From positions 1 to 50,642 of the forward strand of contig CANHQP010000026.1 in NCBI GenBank assembly GCA_947462925.1: a stretch of 50,642 nucleotides of DNA, in the 5' to 3' direction. How positions within the stretch are numbered: the first letter of the stretch is position 1; each line of letters begins with the position of its first letter. Positions 16,914-24,480 of the stretch are shown one piece after another. A program made the position numbers and the translations under genes. The notes under the pieces were generated by a model that did no database searches, had not been told where the DNA came from, and saw only the letters and a program-made list of their open reading frames with translations. Source of the stretch: Flavobacteriia bacterium (lineage in GTDB: Bacteria > Bacteroidota > Bacteroidia > Flavobacteriales_D > Crocinitomicaceae).

Positions 16914-17802
16914 TTAAGTTAAAAAGTACATCTACATTCGCATTGTAAGCCATTCCTTTGTAATTTAAAAAGTCATCTTTATCGCCCCTAATTGTAGAGA
17001 TGCGTCGACTATAAATGCTTGGCATCTTGCTGCTTGCCTCAAACAAGTTGTTTGCATAAATATCATTTGGAAGCTCATTTGCGCTTAAAGGAAATAACAC
17101 GCTTTTTTCATCTGTATTAGAAATATGACAATTCAATAACACTACGTTTCCATCAGTCGTATGAATACTTTTTATTTTTTCAGCTTTGTGAAGCAATTCA
17201 TCATTCGTGCAATCTGATTGAGCACCATCAGTAATATTAATTACAACTGGAGGATATGCAGATTGATGATTTTCCTTTGTGATCCAATCAACAAGCAATT
17301 CATAAGCTTTATCAAATGCTTTGCCCATTGGAGTTTCATGTCCATCAACAGCTGTAAACCAAAAAGGTACTTTTTTGATTTCCTTTTTTAAAATACCCCG
17401 AATATTTGTTTCAACTTCTTGCTCTTTAAATTGAGCTTCACTTTTGAGTTCAGTAATACTAATCCAATTTTTCCCTTTCAAATTGTTTTCCCACAAAATT
17501 TCTACACTCTCAGCGGAATTGCCCCCATAACCTACAATACAAATTTCAAAATAATCTCTGATACCTTCACTTTTAGTACAACGACTTATTAATTCATAAA
17601 ATGATGAGTTAATCATATCACATACAGCCTCTGAATATTTTATGTATTTATTTTTATAATTAATCATTGAAGCCATAGAGCCACTTTGATCTATTAAAAA
17701 CAAAATTGCTGTTGGATTTTTTCGTGTAATAATTTCTTTATATAATTTATCATCTAAATTAATATCCCAATCAGCAGGAAGAAGATTCTTTAAAGAGAAC
17801 AT
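16873..17802 (-). CDS. vWA-domain protein, TerY/YegL-like (309 aa)
   Basis: A von Willebrand factor A domain protein with an intact MIDAS: D38-x-S40-x-S42 in LIDQSGSM, the conserved Thr157 in ETPMG and Asp192 in ITDGAQSD (190-197). It probably acts as a metal-dependent protein-binding partner of the kinase and phosphatase, as in TerY-P systems. It overlaps the phosphatase gene by 41 bp and follows the NADAR-like gene by 11 bp, so it sits at the physical join between the signalling and ADP-ribosylation halves of the operon. There is no signal peptide, and a cytoplasmic location is expected. Confidence 0.88.
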   Translation of the reverse strand: MFSLKNLLPADWDINLDDKLYKEIITRKNPTAILFLIDQSGSMASMINYKNKYIKYSEAVCDMINSSFYELISRCTKSEGIRDYFEICIVGYGGNSAESVEILWENNLKGKNWISITELKSEAQFKEQEVETNIRGILKKEIKKVPFWFTAVDGHETPMGKAFDKAYELLVDWITKENHQSAYPPVVINITDGAQSDCTNDELLHKAEKIKSIHTTDGNVVLLNCHISNTDEKSVLFPLSANELPNDIYANNLFEASSKMPSIYSRRISTIRGDKDDFLNYKGMAYNANVDVLFNLIDIGTTGTTYLTK

Positions 17803-17813
17803 AGTGTTTTTTT

Positions 17814-18416
17814 TTAGAATAGAGAGTATTGTTTATTTTGTTCTTCAACAATTAAAATATTTAATTTTTGATATATAAAATCTTTTATCAAGCAAGCATG
17901 AGATAATGGTTGTTTGATATTCAACATATCTATATTTACATTATAATCTAAGAGGACAATATTTTTTTCTTCGAGTAATTTACATAATTCATTAACTTCA
18001 GAAGATAGAAAATTATCCAAGATATAATTATAAGCTGGTAAATATATAAGTTTTCTAGCATCAACATATCCAATTATTCTATTTTCAAATTGATGACCTG
18101 TAATAATCCCAAATGATTTAATCGTCCTTTTTAAATTCGATGTTGATTTTAATAAATAGTTTAAATCAACTCCATGATTTTCAAAAATCTTTAGACCTTG
18201 CCAAATTCCTTCAACAGAATGTCCAAATGTATTTTCCATGCCCGGAACAGGAATTTTTTCATGGTCGAAAAAAGGACTAAACTTCCTCCATGGTAAATTT
18301 GCTTTAGAGGTAACATCAATTATTAAAGAATTCGGATACTTTTTTTCTAAATTAATTCTTTTCTTCTTTACATTTTCAATATAAATGTGATGATATTTTG
18401 GCATGGTTGAAGACAT
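17814..18416 (-). CDS. NADAR-like (DUF6939-type) protein, candidate antitoxin (200 aa)
   Basis: The sequence shows RKFSPFF (44-50) followed by SVEGIWQGLK (67-76). The spacing Ser67, Glu69, Gln73, Lys76 matches the S-E-x-x-x-Q-x-x-K core of NADAR/YbiA-like domains, which hydrolyse ADP-ribose linkages. Later conserved-looking parts are YVDARKLIYLPAY (117-129) and PLSHACLIKDF (170-180). NADAR proteins are known antitoxins of some DarT-type DNA ADP-ribosyltransferases. Here the gene begins at the base right after the TAA of a DarT-like gene, exactly where an antitoxin is expected. The domain call rests on motif reading only. An alternative start is Met5. Confidence 0.6.
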   Translation of the reverse strand: MSSTMPKYHHIYIENVKKKRINLEKKYPNSLIIDVTSKANLPWRKFSPFFDHEKIPVPGMENTFGHSVEGIWQGLKIFENHGVDLNYLLKSTSNLKRTIKSFGIITGHQFENRIIGYVDARKLIYLPAYNYILDNFLSSEVNELCKLLEEKNIVLLDYNVNIDMLNIKQPLSHACLIKDFIYQKLNILIVEEQNKQYSLF

Positions 18417-19898
18417 TTAGATATTGAGAATGTATTTTAAAGGAATATGTTCAAAAACCATAACTTCTGCTTGATAAAAAGGTTTATCATCTTCATCTAG
18501 CTTATAATATGGAGTTTTTGAATTTGTAATATCAAGTCTAATATTTAACAAATCTGAAAAATTTTCTCCTCTTGAATGTCCATTTTTTGTTCCATTCATA
18601 TTGCAAAAGATTGAGTTTTCCCATGTCATTACCGCTGGATCAATTTCTAAAATTCTCAAATCAGAGATTCTATTTTCTGCTTTTGCCACAAATGCCATTG
18701 GATGACTTTTGCAAAAACTAGTTCTCACATAATTTTCTAATCCTTTTTTAGCATCTAATAATCTTGATAAACTATCTCCTCCAGGAGAAGGAATGTTAAT
18801 ATTTTTTTTCAATAAGTAATCCCACGAAAAAAGGCCTCCCATTTTTTTTATTAATTCAATGTTACTTTCGTCTGTGAAATGATAGAGTTGAAAAATTTTA
18901 TTATCCAAACAGTAATTAATAATATCACTTTTTTCATCTTTAAATTTGATTTTCCGAGATGAATAATCTTCAATGATTGGTTCTTTTTTGTCAACAACAA
19001 GAGTTGGTTTGTAATTCAGTATTTCACTCTTATCAACAATATCTATTTCATTTTTATGATCTTTCAAGAAAAATATTCTTGAATAAATTAATGAAAAATC
19101 AGTTTTTTTATGGTAATTTAATTGCTCTTCTAATAAATCTGGTAATGAATTATTTAATAAACATTTCTCAAAATAGTGGAGATAATCGATAAAGTTTTGA
19201 TACTTAAATGCACCTCTCAAATGCAATAATTGGTCAGTTAAAAGCTTATTTGACTCTAATTTTCTCTTTAATCTATCCCAGTATTCAGTTTCGTTTGACT
19301 TTATAAGCAAGTAAGTTAGAATTAAATGCTCTATAATAAATGAATTTGCGACAATTAAGCTTTCACCTTGTTTTAATTCAAAATCTTGTAAAAAGTAAAA
19401 GTTGTCTGAATCTATTTTTTCATCTTTCCAGTTGATAGTTTTTGTTTCATTTAAAAAGTCAAATGGATTTATTGACGAATGATGTAAATTAAGATCATTT
19501 GTGGCTTCGTTAAATGACAATATTATTTCTTTACCGATGCTAAAGCCATTAGTAATTACCTTATTGTTTATGTTTTCAACCCATACACTAGTAAGACTTG
19601 CTTCACTGCCATTTTGTTCAAAAGAGTTTGACGAAATTGCATCATTTTTAAGATTATTTTTTGTGTTTTCAAAAAAATCATTCCAAATATGATCTATGAA
19701 TTCATCTACTCCCTTTGTTGTAAAAATTGGAAATTCTGGTAAAAATTTAACAAGATGTTCAGCCCACTTTAAATTTTCTACTCCATCTTTCGATTTAGGT
19801 TTAGAAATTGAAAAAAATGCTTTATCACTAAAAACGTGATTTTTAACAAAATAGTTGTCACTGTTTTTTTCAAAATTAACAATCTTAATATCTTTCAT
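18417..19898 (-). CDS. Fusion of degenerate PP2C domain and DarT-like ADP-ribosyltransferase (493 aa)
   Basis: Residues about 40-275 align by eye with the PP2C protein of the same operon: VDEFIDHIWNDF (64-75), NGSEASLTSVWV (96-107), LIVANSF (181-187) and TDFSLIY (266-272). The DGxGG metal motif is gone and SDAF has become ANSF, so this part should be catalytically dead. Residues about 335-493 look like DarT (DUF4433): LYHFT with His340, a GG-LFSW segment, NYVRTSF with Arg392, HPMAF (399-403) and QAEVMV with the catalytic-type Glu478 before IPLKYI. DarT enzymes ADP-ribosylate DNA bases using NAD+. The candidate antitoxin gene follows with no gap. No DarG macrodomain gene is present. Confidence 0.72.
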   Translation of the reverse strand: MKDIKIVNFEKNSDNYFVKNHVFSDKAFFSISKPKSKDGVENLKWAEHLVKFLPEFPIFTTKGVDEFIDHIWNDFFENTKNNLKNDAISSNSFEQNGSEASLTSVWVENINNKVITNGFSIGKEIILSFNEATNDLNLHHSSINPFDFLNETKTINWKDEKIDSDNFYFLQDFELKQGESLIVANSFIIEHLILTYLLIKSNETEYWDRLKRKLESNKLLTDQLLHLRGAFKYQNFIDYLHYFEKCLLNNSLPDLLEEQLNYHKKTDFSLIYSRIFFLKDHKNEIDIVDKSEILNYKPTLVVDKKEPIIEDYSSRKIKFKDEKSDIINYCLDNKIFQLYHFTDESNIELIKKMGGLFSWDYLLKKNINIPSPGGDSLSRLLDAKKGLENYVRTSFCKSHPMAFVAKAENRISDLRILEIDPAVMTWENSIFCNMNGTKNGHSRGENFSDLLNIRLDITNSKTPYYKLDEDDKPFYQAEVMVFEHIPLKYILNI

Positions 19899-19906
19899 TT
19901 ATGTCG

Positions 19907-20290
19907 CTAATTATTAGAAAATTTAAAATTGGTAGAGGTTAAATTTTTGCATTTTATTCGGTCTTCAATAAATTTTGGAATGTCCATTTCATTTGAGTCT
20001 ATCAAGATTGTTTGAAAATTCACAAAACCATTACTAATTTCATAAATATTTCCTGAGATATTTTGATAAAAATCTTCGTGAGGTAAATCGTAAAATTTTA
20101 CTTTTTTTATTTTGGTTTTAACTTCATTTAATTCGTCTGATGATAGCAATGCTTCATGCCCATTGAAATAATTGTAAAAGTTAAAAGACAATCTTTCAAT
20201 TTCATTTACATTTTCTCGAACTGAAAAAACACCTTCTCTTTTATTTGAGATATCTGTAATAATAAATAAGTATAATTTGCAATTCAGCAT
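19907..20290 (-). CDS. Hypothetical protein, first gene of the signalling/ADP-ribosylation operon (127 aa)
   Basis: A cytoplasmic-looking protein of mixed helix and strand with no recognised domain. It has a hydrophobic first strand (KLYLFIITDI), and the ends are charged. It starts the minus-strand run and its stop lies 8 bp before the DarT-like fusion, so it should be co-expressed. A small leader gene in front of a toxin could be a regulator or chaperone, but nothing in the sequence proves this. A decayed DUF6943-like gene begins about 110 bp upstream, so a mobile-element junction lies just before the operon. Confidence 0.6.
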   Translation of the reverse strand: MLNCKLYLFIITDISNKREGVFSVRENVNEIERLSFNFYNYFNGHEALLSSDELNEVKTKIKKVKFYDLPHEDFYQNISGNIYEISNGFVNFQTILIDSNEMDIPKFIEDRIKCKNLTSTNFKFSNN

Positions 20291-20399
20291 AAAAATTAAA
20301 AATACTAAAATAAGTAAAAAATTGATAACCTTATTTAATTAGTCATCGGCAGTTGGATCTTCACATATTTTTTTTAAAAATACTTGAATATATCACCTC

Positions 20400-20622
20400 A
20401 ACAAATCCCGCGCAACCTCTGTTTTATCTTCTTCAGTGATGCAGCCAAATCCTCAAATTGATGATTCTTTTCATCAACAGTATTCAGTAAAACCAATGCT
20501 TTTTCTAAAGTTCTGGTTTTGATTGTCCTTTCAAAAATGCATCGCGAATCTGATTAAACATATCTTTTTTTTAAATAAATAGTATTTCTGAACCAATTAG
20601 ATGCAGCTTGAATTTGTAAGTC
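20400..20622 (-). pseudogene. Decayed copy of DUF6943-like gene (C-terminal part)
   Basis: These bases align along their whole length with 23126-23347, the C-terminal coding part of the intact 140-aa gene. Long identical stretches include TTTTATCTTCTTCAGTG and GAACCAATTAGATGC-type segments. Relative to that copy there are several one- and two-base deletions (for example at CTCT/CTCTCG and AAAG/AAAAAG) and no start, so it is not translatable. Both copies have the same orientation and bracket the caspase-like and Fic genes. Homology to the upstream half of the gene ends near 20622. Confidence 0.8.
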
Positions 20623-20680
20623 CCCTGAAAAATAAAAAGTTAAGAAAATTTCATTTTAGCGATTTTAGCGGTTTAAAAAT

Positions 20681-20708
20681 TTGGTTTTATTGATAATTAA
20701 TATATTTG
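20681..20708 (+). promoter_or_regulatory. Candidate promoter of caspase-like gene
   Basis: TTG at 20681-20683, 17 bases, then TATATTTG at 20701-20708 fit the Bacteroidota -33/-7 pattern. The leader to the ATG at 20813 would be about 95-100 bases. Confidence 0.45.
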
Positions 20709-20812
20709 GGGGATAATGTTTCTCAGAAACAAGACTTATGCTGCTCGATCTAATAGTATATGTCCTATTTTATGAGACATATAAATAATTTAGCAACAAT
20801 CATAGAAAACTC

Positions 20813-21469
20813 ATGGAAGAAAACATTATGCCAGAAAAAAAGAAAATTCTTATACTCCGTGCATGCGGTATGAGTTCAGAAAAAGAAGAATGCAACAATA
20901 TAAAATCACAATGCGAATTGTATGATATAGAAGTTCATGACCATTGCCCAAAAGACAATAATGAAATCGATGAGATTTTATATAGTGGAGTAATATATGA
21001 CTATGTTTACTTAAGTTCTCATGGAAACAATGAAGGTTTTGGAAGTGAAGATGGAGAAATTGACTATGAATGGCTTGATTTCGGTTCAGAACTTTGTGGT
21101 TCGGGTTGTTTAGCTGAAGATTGTGTGATTTTCTTGTCATGTTGCCGTGGAGGTTTAAATGAAGTGGCTTACAGCTTATTTTATTGTTGTGAAAACATCT
21201 CTTATGTTGTCGGTCCACGACAAAGTTTGCCTTCTCATGATATGCTTATTTCATTTAACATTTTACTATATAATATTCAGCATAGAGGAGTTGATCCAAT
21301 TGTTGCGTCAGAAAAAATCAAACTGGCTACAGATATACGATTTGTATGCTTTGACCAAATGGAAACTATGTCTGACTTAGGGTTTTCAAGATTCATCGAA
21401 AATTTAGATCGGAAAGAAATTGAACAAATTGAACAAGCTAAAGAAAAAGCTAAAGAAAAAGAGATATAA
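20813..21469 (+). CDS. Caspase-like (clan CD) putative cysteine protease (218 aa)
   Basis: The pattern matches the caspase-haemoglobinase fold. A hydrophobic strand (DYVYLSSHG) carries the catalytic-type His70-Gly71, and 41 residues later a second strand ends in FLSCCRGG with Cys111 placed like the Cys of the caspase ACRG motif. The N-terminus KILILRACG is the first core strand. The C-terminal 30 residues are a charged helix. CHAT/caspase-type proteases in bacteria often act as executors of abortive infection. No obvious sensor or substrate gene is adjacent; a Fic gene follows after a cassette-like spacer. Start could also be the ATG at 20828. The protease call is a motif-level inference. Confidence 0.6.
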   Translation: MEENIMPEKKKILILRACGMSSEKEECNNIKSQCELYDIEVHDHCPKDNNEIDEILYSGVIYDYVYLSSHGNNEGFGSEDGEIDYEWLDFGSELCGSGCLAEDCVIFLSCCRGGLNEVAYSLFYCCENISYVVGPRQSLPSHDMLISFNILLYNIQHRGVDPIVASEKIKLATDIRFVCFDQMETMSDLGFSRFIENLDRKEIEQIEQAKEKAKEKEI

Positions 21470-21625
21470 TGACAGTTGCTAACTGCCCGTTTCTCGCAAT
21501 TGTGAATTTTGTGGTAAGTTCACGTTTGCGTTTTGAAAGAATTTTTATCTTTAGAAGAAAATAAAAAGTTCCGAAGTTGCAACTGACGAGAAGCGGCGGA
21601 ACATTGTAGGTAGATTTTAGAAAGA
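21470..21625. other. Cassette-like spacer with imperfect long inverted repeat
   Basis: Right after the caspase-like stop, CTAACTGCCCGTTTCTCG (about 21479-21496) faces its imperfect complement in CAACTGACGAGAAGCGGCGG (21580-21599), with an AT-rich middle of about 85 bases. The layout (gene end, GC-richer arm, variable loop, mirrored arm, next ATG) resembles the intergenic elements of mobile gene cassettes in Bacteroidota. It lacks the GTTRRRY core expected of a classical attC. Confidence 0.4.
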
Positions 21626-21633
21626 ACTTCAGA

Positions 21634-22806
21634 ATGAAAAAAACAGAATATAAACTAACACTTTGGAGAGAAGGACAAACGAATGCGGAAAGGTTTTCTG
21701 CCGACTTGCTTATTCTTGATGATTTTGTCTCTATTTTACCGCAAAGTCCATTAGGTGGACCTGACGGACTTAAAGATGTTTTGTGCGAAAAAAATGGATG
21801 GAAGTATATTGGAGCATCGTATTTTCCGACAACGCAAAAAAACTATACAGCAATTAAGAACAAATTTTTTCACGATTTAGACGGAGTTGCAAAAAATTCT
21901 GCTGACGGAATTGTTTTCATAACAAATCAAAGTTTAACGCCCAGCCAAAAAACAGGACTTTCTAAAATTGCCACAGCAAAATCTTTTAAATCAATTATTT
22001 ATGATAATGAGCGAATTAGAGTTATAATAGATTCCCCTATTGGCTTTGCATTACGATTACAGTATTTAAGGATAAAGATGAACAAAGAAGAGCAATTAGC
22101 TTTCTTTGCGCAACAGCAGAACAAATTAAACCAACTACTAAACGCTCAAACGACTGAAATTATAACTGAAATTTCAAAAAAAATAGACGAGTGTTGCAAA
22201 CAAAATAATCAGCAAGAGCTCATCATTACTGAATTCATCAGTTCTACTCAAAGTACTTTAAGCAATTTTACAAACTTACAAGTTAGCAAAAGTGATAAGC
22301 GAAATTTGAATTTCCCTAGCGTTACATTTTTGACTGAAGAATTGACAATAGAAAACTTGTGTAATATTCAAAAATTGCTGTTATATGAATTCAAAAGTCC
22401 TGAAATTGGAAAATTAAGAAGTCATCAGGTGTGGATAGGTTCAGCAGACAGAAGCAAAGCATCTTACATTCCGCCATCGCCAACAGTTGTTAAACCATTG
22501 ACAGAAAAATTGCTTTCAAATTGGCGAAACAATTACAAAAAAATAAAAGCTCAAACAAAAGGCAATGTCATAAAAGCTATTGCAAAATTTCACGGTGACT
22601 TTCTTTCTATTCATCCTTTTATGGACGGTAACGGCAGAGTTGCAAGATTTTTATTAACTCAACAAGTCAGCGAATTACTTGGTATAGAAAGAAAAATCAT
22701 AATTGAAGACAGACAGTCATATTTTGCAGCACTTACAGAAGCACAGAATAATGACTATTCAAAACTTGAATTAATAATTAAACAAGCCGTATACGGTGAA
22801 GAATAA
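21634..22806 (+). CDS. Fic-domain protein with N-terminal nuclease-like region (390 aa)
   Basis: The C-terminal half is a Fic domain: LRSHQVWIGS...YIPPSP flap region (about 262-282), then the active-site motif HPFMDGNGRVAR (327-338) with His327. Fic enzymes transfer AMP or other nucleotides to target proteins. The N-terminal about 160 residues (WREGQTNAERFSADLL, GGPDGLKD, then IVFITNQSLTPSQK) resemble degenerate Mrr-like restriction-fold domains seen in other multidomain defence proteins. Lys/Gln-rich helices lie between, and no SxxxE(G/N) inhibitory motif was seen nearby. The gene is single and sits between two cassette-like spacers. Confidence 0.85.
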   Translation: MKKTEYKLTLWREGQTNAERFSADLLILDDFVSILPQSPLGGPDGLKDVLCEKNGWKYIGASYFPTTQKNYTAIKNKFFHDLDGVAKNSADGIVFITNQSLTPSQKTGLSKIATAKSFKSIIYDNERIRVIIDSPIGFALRLQYLRIKMNKEEQLAFFAQQQNKLNQLLNAQTTEIITEISKKIDECCKQNNQQELIITEFISSTQSTLSNFTNLQVSKSDKRNLNFPSVTFLTEELTIENLCNIQKLLLYEFKSPEIGKLRSHQVWIGSADRSKASYIPPSPTVVKPLTEKLLSNWRNNYKKIKAQTKGNVIKAIAKFHGDFLSIHPFMDGNGRVARFLLTQQVSELLGIERKIIIEDRQSYFAALTEAQNNDYSKLELIIKQAVYGEE

Positions 22807-22975
22807 AAATTACCTAGAACACACTCTACAAGCAATTTGTGCATTTGGGATAATGGAAAAATTGGTTTGTATTTGGAAGATTGACAAATCCGAATGATAA
22901 AGCTGATTTAGCCCCAAACAGCTTGTCGCGCGTGAACGCTACAAGCGATATTTGACAGTTGATAGTTATAGTTTA
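22807..22975. other. Second cassette-like spacer after the Fic gene
   Basis: CTACAAGCAATTTGTGCATTTGG (split: 22827-22838 and following bases) faces CCCCAAACAGCTTGTC at about 22912-22927, giving an imperfect inverted repeat around an AT-rich loop of about 60 bases. It is the same general architecture as the spacer before the Fic gene but a different sequence. Confidence 0.35.
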
Positions 22976-23087
22976 CTCGAATATGAAATTAACAACATAT
23001 TCAAAATGAGATGATTTTTTGTTGTAATTAAACTGAAAGTAGTGTGAATACTACTATTCGTAGCGGACTTGTGGAAGGGCAAGTTTC

Positions 23088-23118
23088 AAAAGCCCTAGTC
23101 ACTCGACCAGGGCTTTTT
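23088..23118. terminator. Bidirectional rho-independent terminator
   Basis: AAAAGCCCT (23088-23096) and AGGGCTTTT (23109-23117) form a 9-bp stem that can extend by GTC/GAC in the 12-base loop. A and T runs on both sides let it serve the plus-strand Fic unit and the minus-strand DUF6943-like gene. Confidence 0.75.
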
Positions 23119-23120
23119 CA

Positions 23121-23543
23121 TTACCTAACCAAATCCCACGCAACCTCTCGTTTTATCTTCTTCAGTGTTGCAGCCAAATCCTCGAATTGATGATCTTTTT
23201 CATCAACAGTTTTCAGCAAAATCAAGGCTTTTTCAAAAAGTTCTGGTTTTGCTTGTGCTTTTACAAATGCATCGCGGACCAGGTTAAACATGTCTTTTTT
23301 TCGAATAAATAGAATTACGGAACCAATTAGATGCTGCTTGAATTGGCAACTTTGCCACAAGGCAAAACAGATCCAGAACAATGCTTCTTTATCCTTGATG
23401 GTCGAACATTCGCACACATAACAATTTGGACAAGGTTCTTCCAGCGGTTTACCGCTGTTTAATCCTTTGTTCAAAACAAAGAAATGCACGCCCGAGTATT
23501 CAATGCCCGGGCGATGCGTTTTGAAGCTAAAATTGAAACTCAT
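23121..23543 (-). CDS. DUF6943-like conserved mobile-element protein (140 aa)
   Basis: It matches in overall look the DUF6943-type proteins of Bacteroidota integrative elements: KTHRPGIEYSGVHFFVLNKGLNSGKPLEEPCPNCYVCEC near the N-terminus, with a CPNC-x-x-C cysteine cluster that may bind zinc, then a helical part (CFALWQSCQFKQHLIGSVI). The C-terminal third is a charged coiled helix. The function is unknown. Its ATG lies within the end of the 70-aa gene (17-bp overlap), so the two are coupled. A decayed copy of its C-terminal half lies at 20400-20622. It ends at a terminator. Confidence 0.75.
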   Translation of the reverse strand: MSFNFSFKTHRPGIEYSGVHFFVLNKGLNSGKPLEEPCPNCYVCECSTIKDKEALFWICFALWQSCQFKQHLIGSVILFIRKKDMFNLVRDAFVKAQAKPELFEKALILLKTVDEKDHQFEDLAATLKKIKREVAWDLVR

Positions 23544-23739
23544 AATTTTCAGATTTAGCGTTTAATGATTTCAGTCTCCTTTGTGCAAATGCTCTCAAAT
23601 TGAGATACATTTTGCGAAGATTACCAGGTTTTAAATCCTGCAATTCCTTTTCAAAAAAGGCGATTTCGGTTTGTAGTTGAAATTGGTCCATTCTGGTCAT
23701 GACCGATTTTGCAACTGCTGGGTTAATTGAATTATACAT
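23527..23739 (-). CDS. Small conserved helical protein paired with DUF6943-like gene (70 aa)
   Basis: A short, charged, helical protein (FQLQTEIAFFEKELQDL, then LRKMYLNLRAFAQRRLKSL) of a type often found just upstream of DUF6943-like genes in Bacteroidota mobile elements. It overlaps the next gene by 17 bp. No function is known to me; the basic second helix could bind nucleic acid. It is the first gene of the pair and is preceded by the long non-coding stretch from 23740. Confidence 0.65.
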   Translation of the reverse strand: MYNSINPAVAKSVMTRMDQFQLQTEIAFFEKELQDLKPGNLRKMYLNLRAFAQRRLKSLNAKSENYEFQF

Positions 23740-24024
23740 ATTATAGGCATTAAAAATTATGCTTATCTGCGCTTCGCGCCTATAATTAATTCAAAAGAAA
23801 AGAGAGAAAAAAAACGACTCAAAAAAGCCGAAAAAAAAGAAAAAAAGAAAGCCGATTTAACAGGGGTTGAATGAAGGAAATGCAAGCTTTTTTCAAAAAA
23901 AATACTACCCGACTTTGCTGGAAAATTTAATTGATAAAGAGGGATTTAAAAGTCAAAAAAAGTTTCAGTCCTCAAAAAAAATGGAGGGTGGAGATTATTT
24001 TTGGAAAACCCGTAGGGCTTGAAC

Positions 24025-24056
24025 TTGCATGTACTGAATGAATGCCCCTAAATTTG
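24025..24056 (+). promoter_or_regulatory. Candidate promoter of a non-coding transcript
   Basis: TTG (24025-24027), 21 bases, then TAAATTTG (24049-24056) match the Bacteroidota promoter pattern. The next plus-strand terminator is at 24771-24831, with no convincing gene between. Confidence 0.35.
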
Positions 24057-24232
24057 CTTTCATTTTTTTATTTTTGTCCACGGGAGACACATCTTAGCGA
24101 TGATGAAAATTTAAAAATCGAACAATGATTTCAATGTTTTGAACTGAAAAGTTTTCAATCAAAATATAATTAAGTCAACTAAACTAAAGAGGTAAAAACA
24201 GCCTTGAGCCAGTGTTGGAAAAGTGAAATGAA

Positions 24233-24480
24233 GCAATGGAAGTCCGATTTTTCATCGGGGTGGAATTGCTGAATGGAACGTGCGCGCGAGCCGACTGCGA
24301 GTTGAGCGAAGGGGGAAGAGCAGAGCAGTGACGATTGAGGAACTGCGGGAACGACCTCTGCTGGTAAGCACAAGGGTTTGGCGGATTTTTTGATTTCCTA
24401 TAGATAGTATTCAAACAAGTGTGTGATTGAATGCCATGTAGCCCGATTTTTTCATCGGGTGGAATGTAATGAAAGAACAC
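24233..24480. repeat. Two copies of a hairpin block, 200 bp apart
   Basis: 24233-24280 and 24433-24480 share about 48 bases. Each has an ATGGAAGTCC/ATGTAGCCC lead, a CCGAT...ATCGG hairpin (stems 24244-24248/24254-24258 and 24442-24447/24454-24459) and a TGGAAT...AATG tail. The stems keep pairing where the sequence differs (CCGAT versus CCCGAT with matching ATCGG versus ATCGGG). Confidence 0.6.

Noticed and set aside
11098..20290. DarG-type macrodomain antitoxin gene
   Set aside because: No protein in the run shows macrodomain motifs; the only plausible partner is the NADAR-like protein.
20850..21218. 122-codon minus-strand frame, His/Asn-rich
   Set aside because: Antisense to the caspase-like gene and without any domain; composition reflects the opposite frame.
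21470..21625. Integron attC site
   Set aside because: The inverted arms are present but no GTTRRRY/RYYYAAC core pair and no integron integrase were seen.
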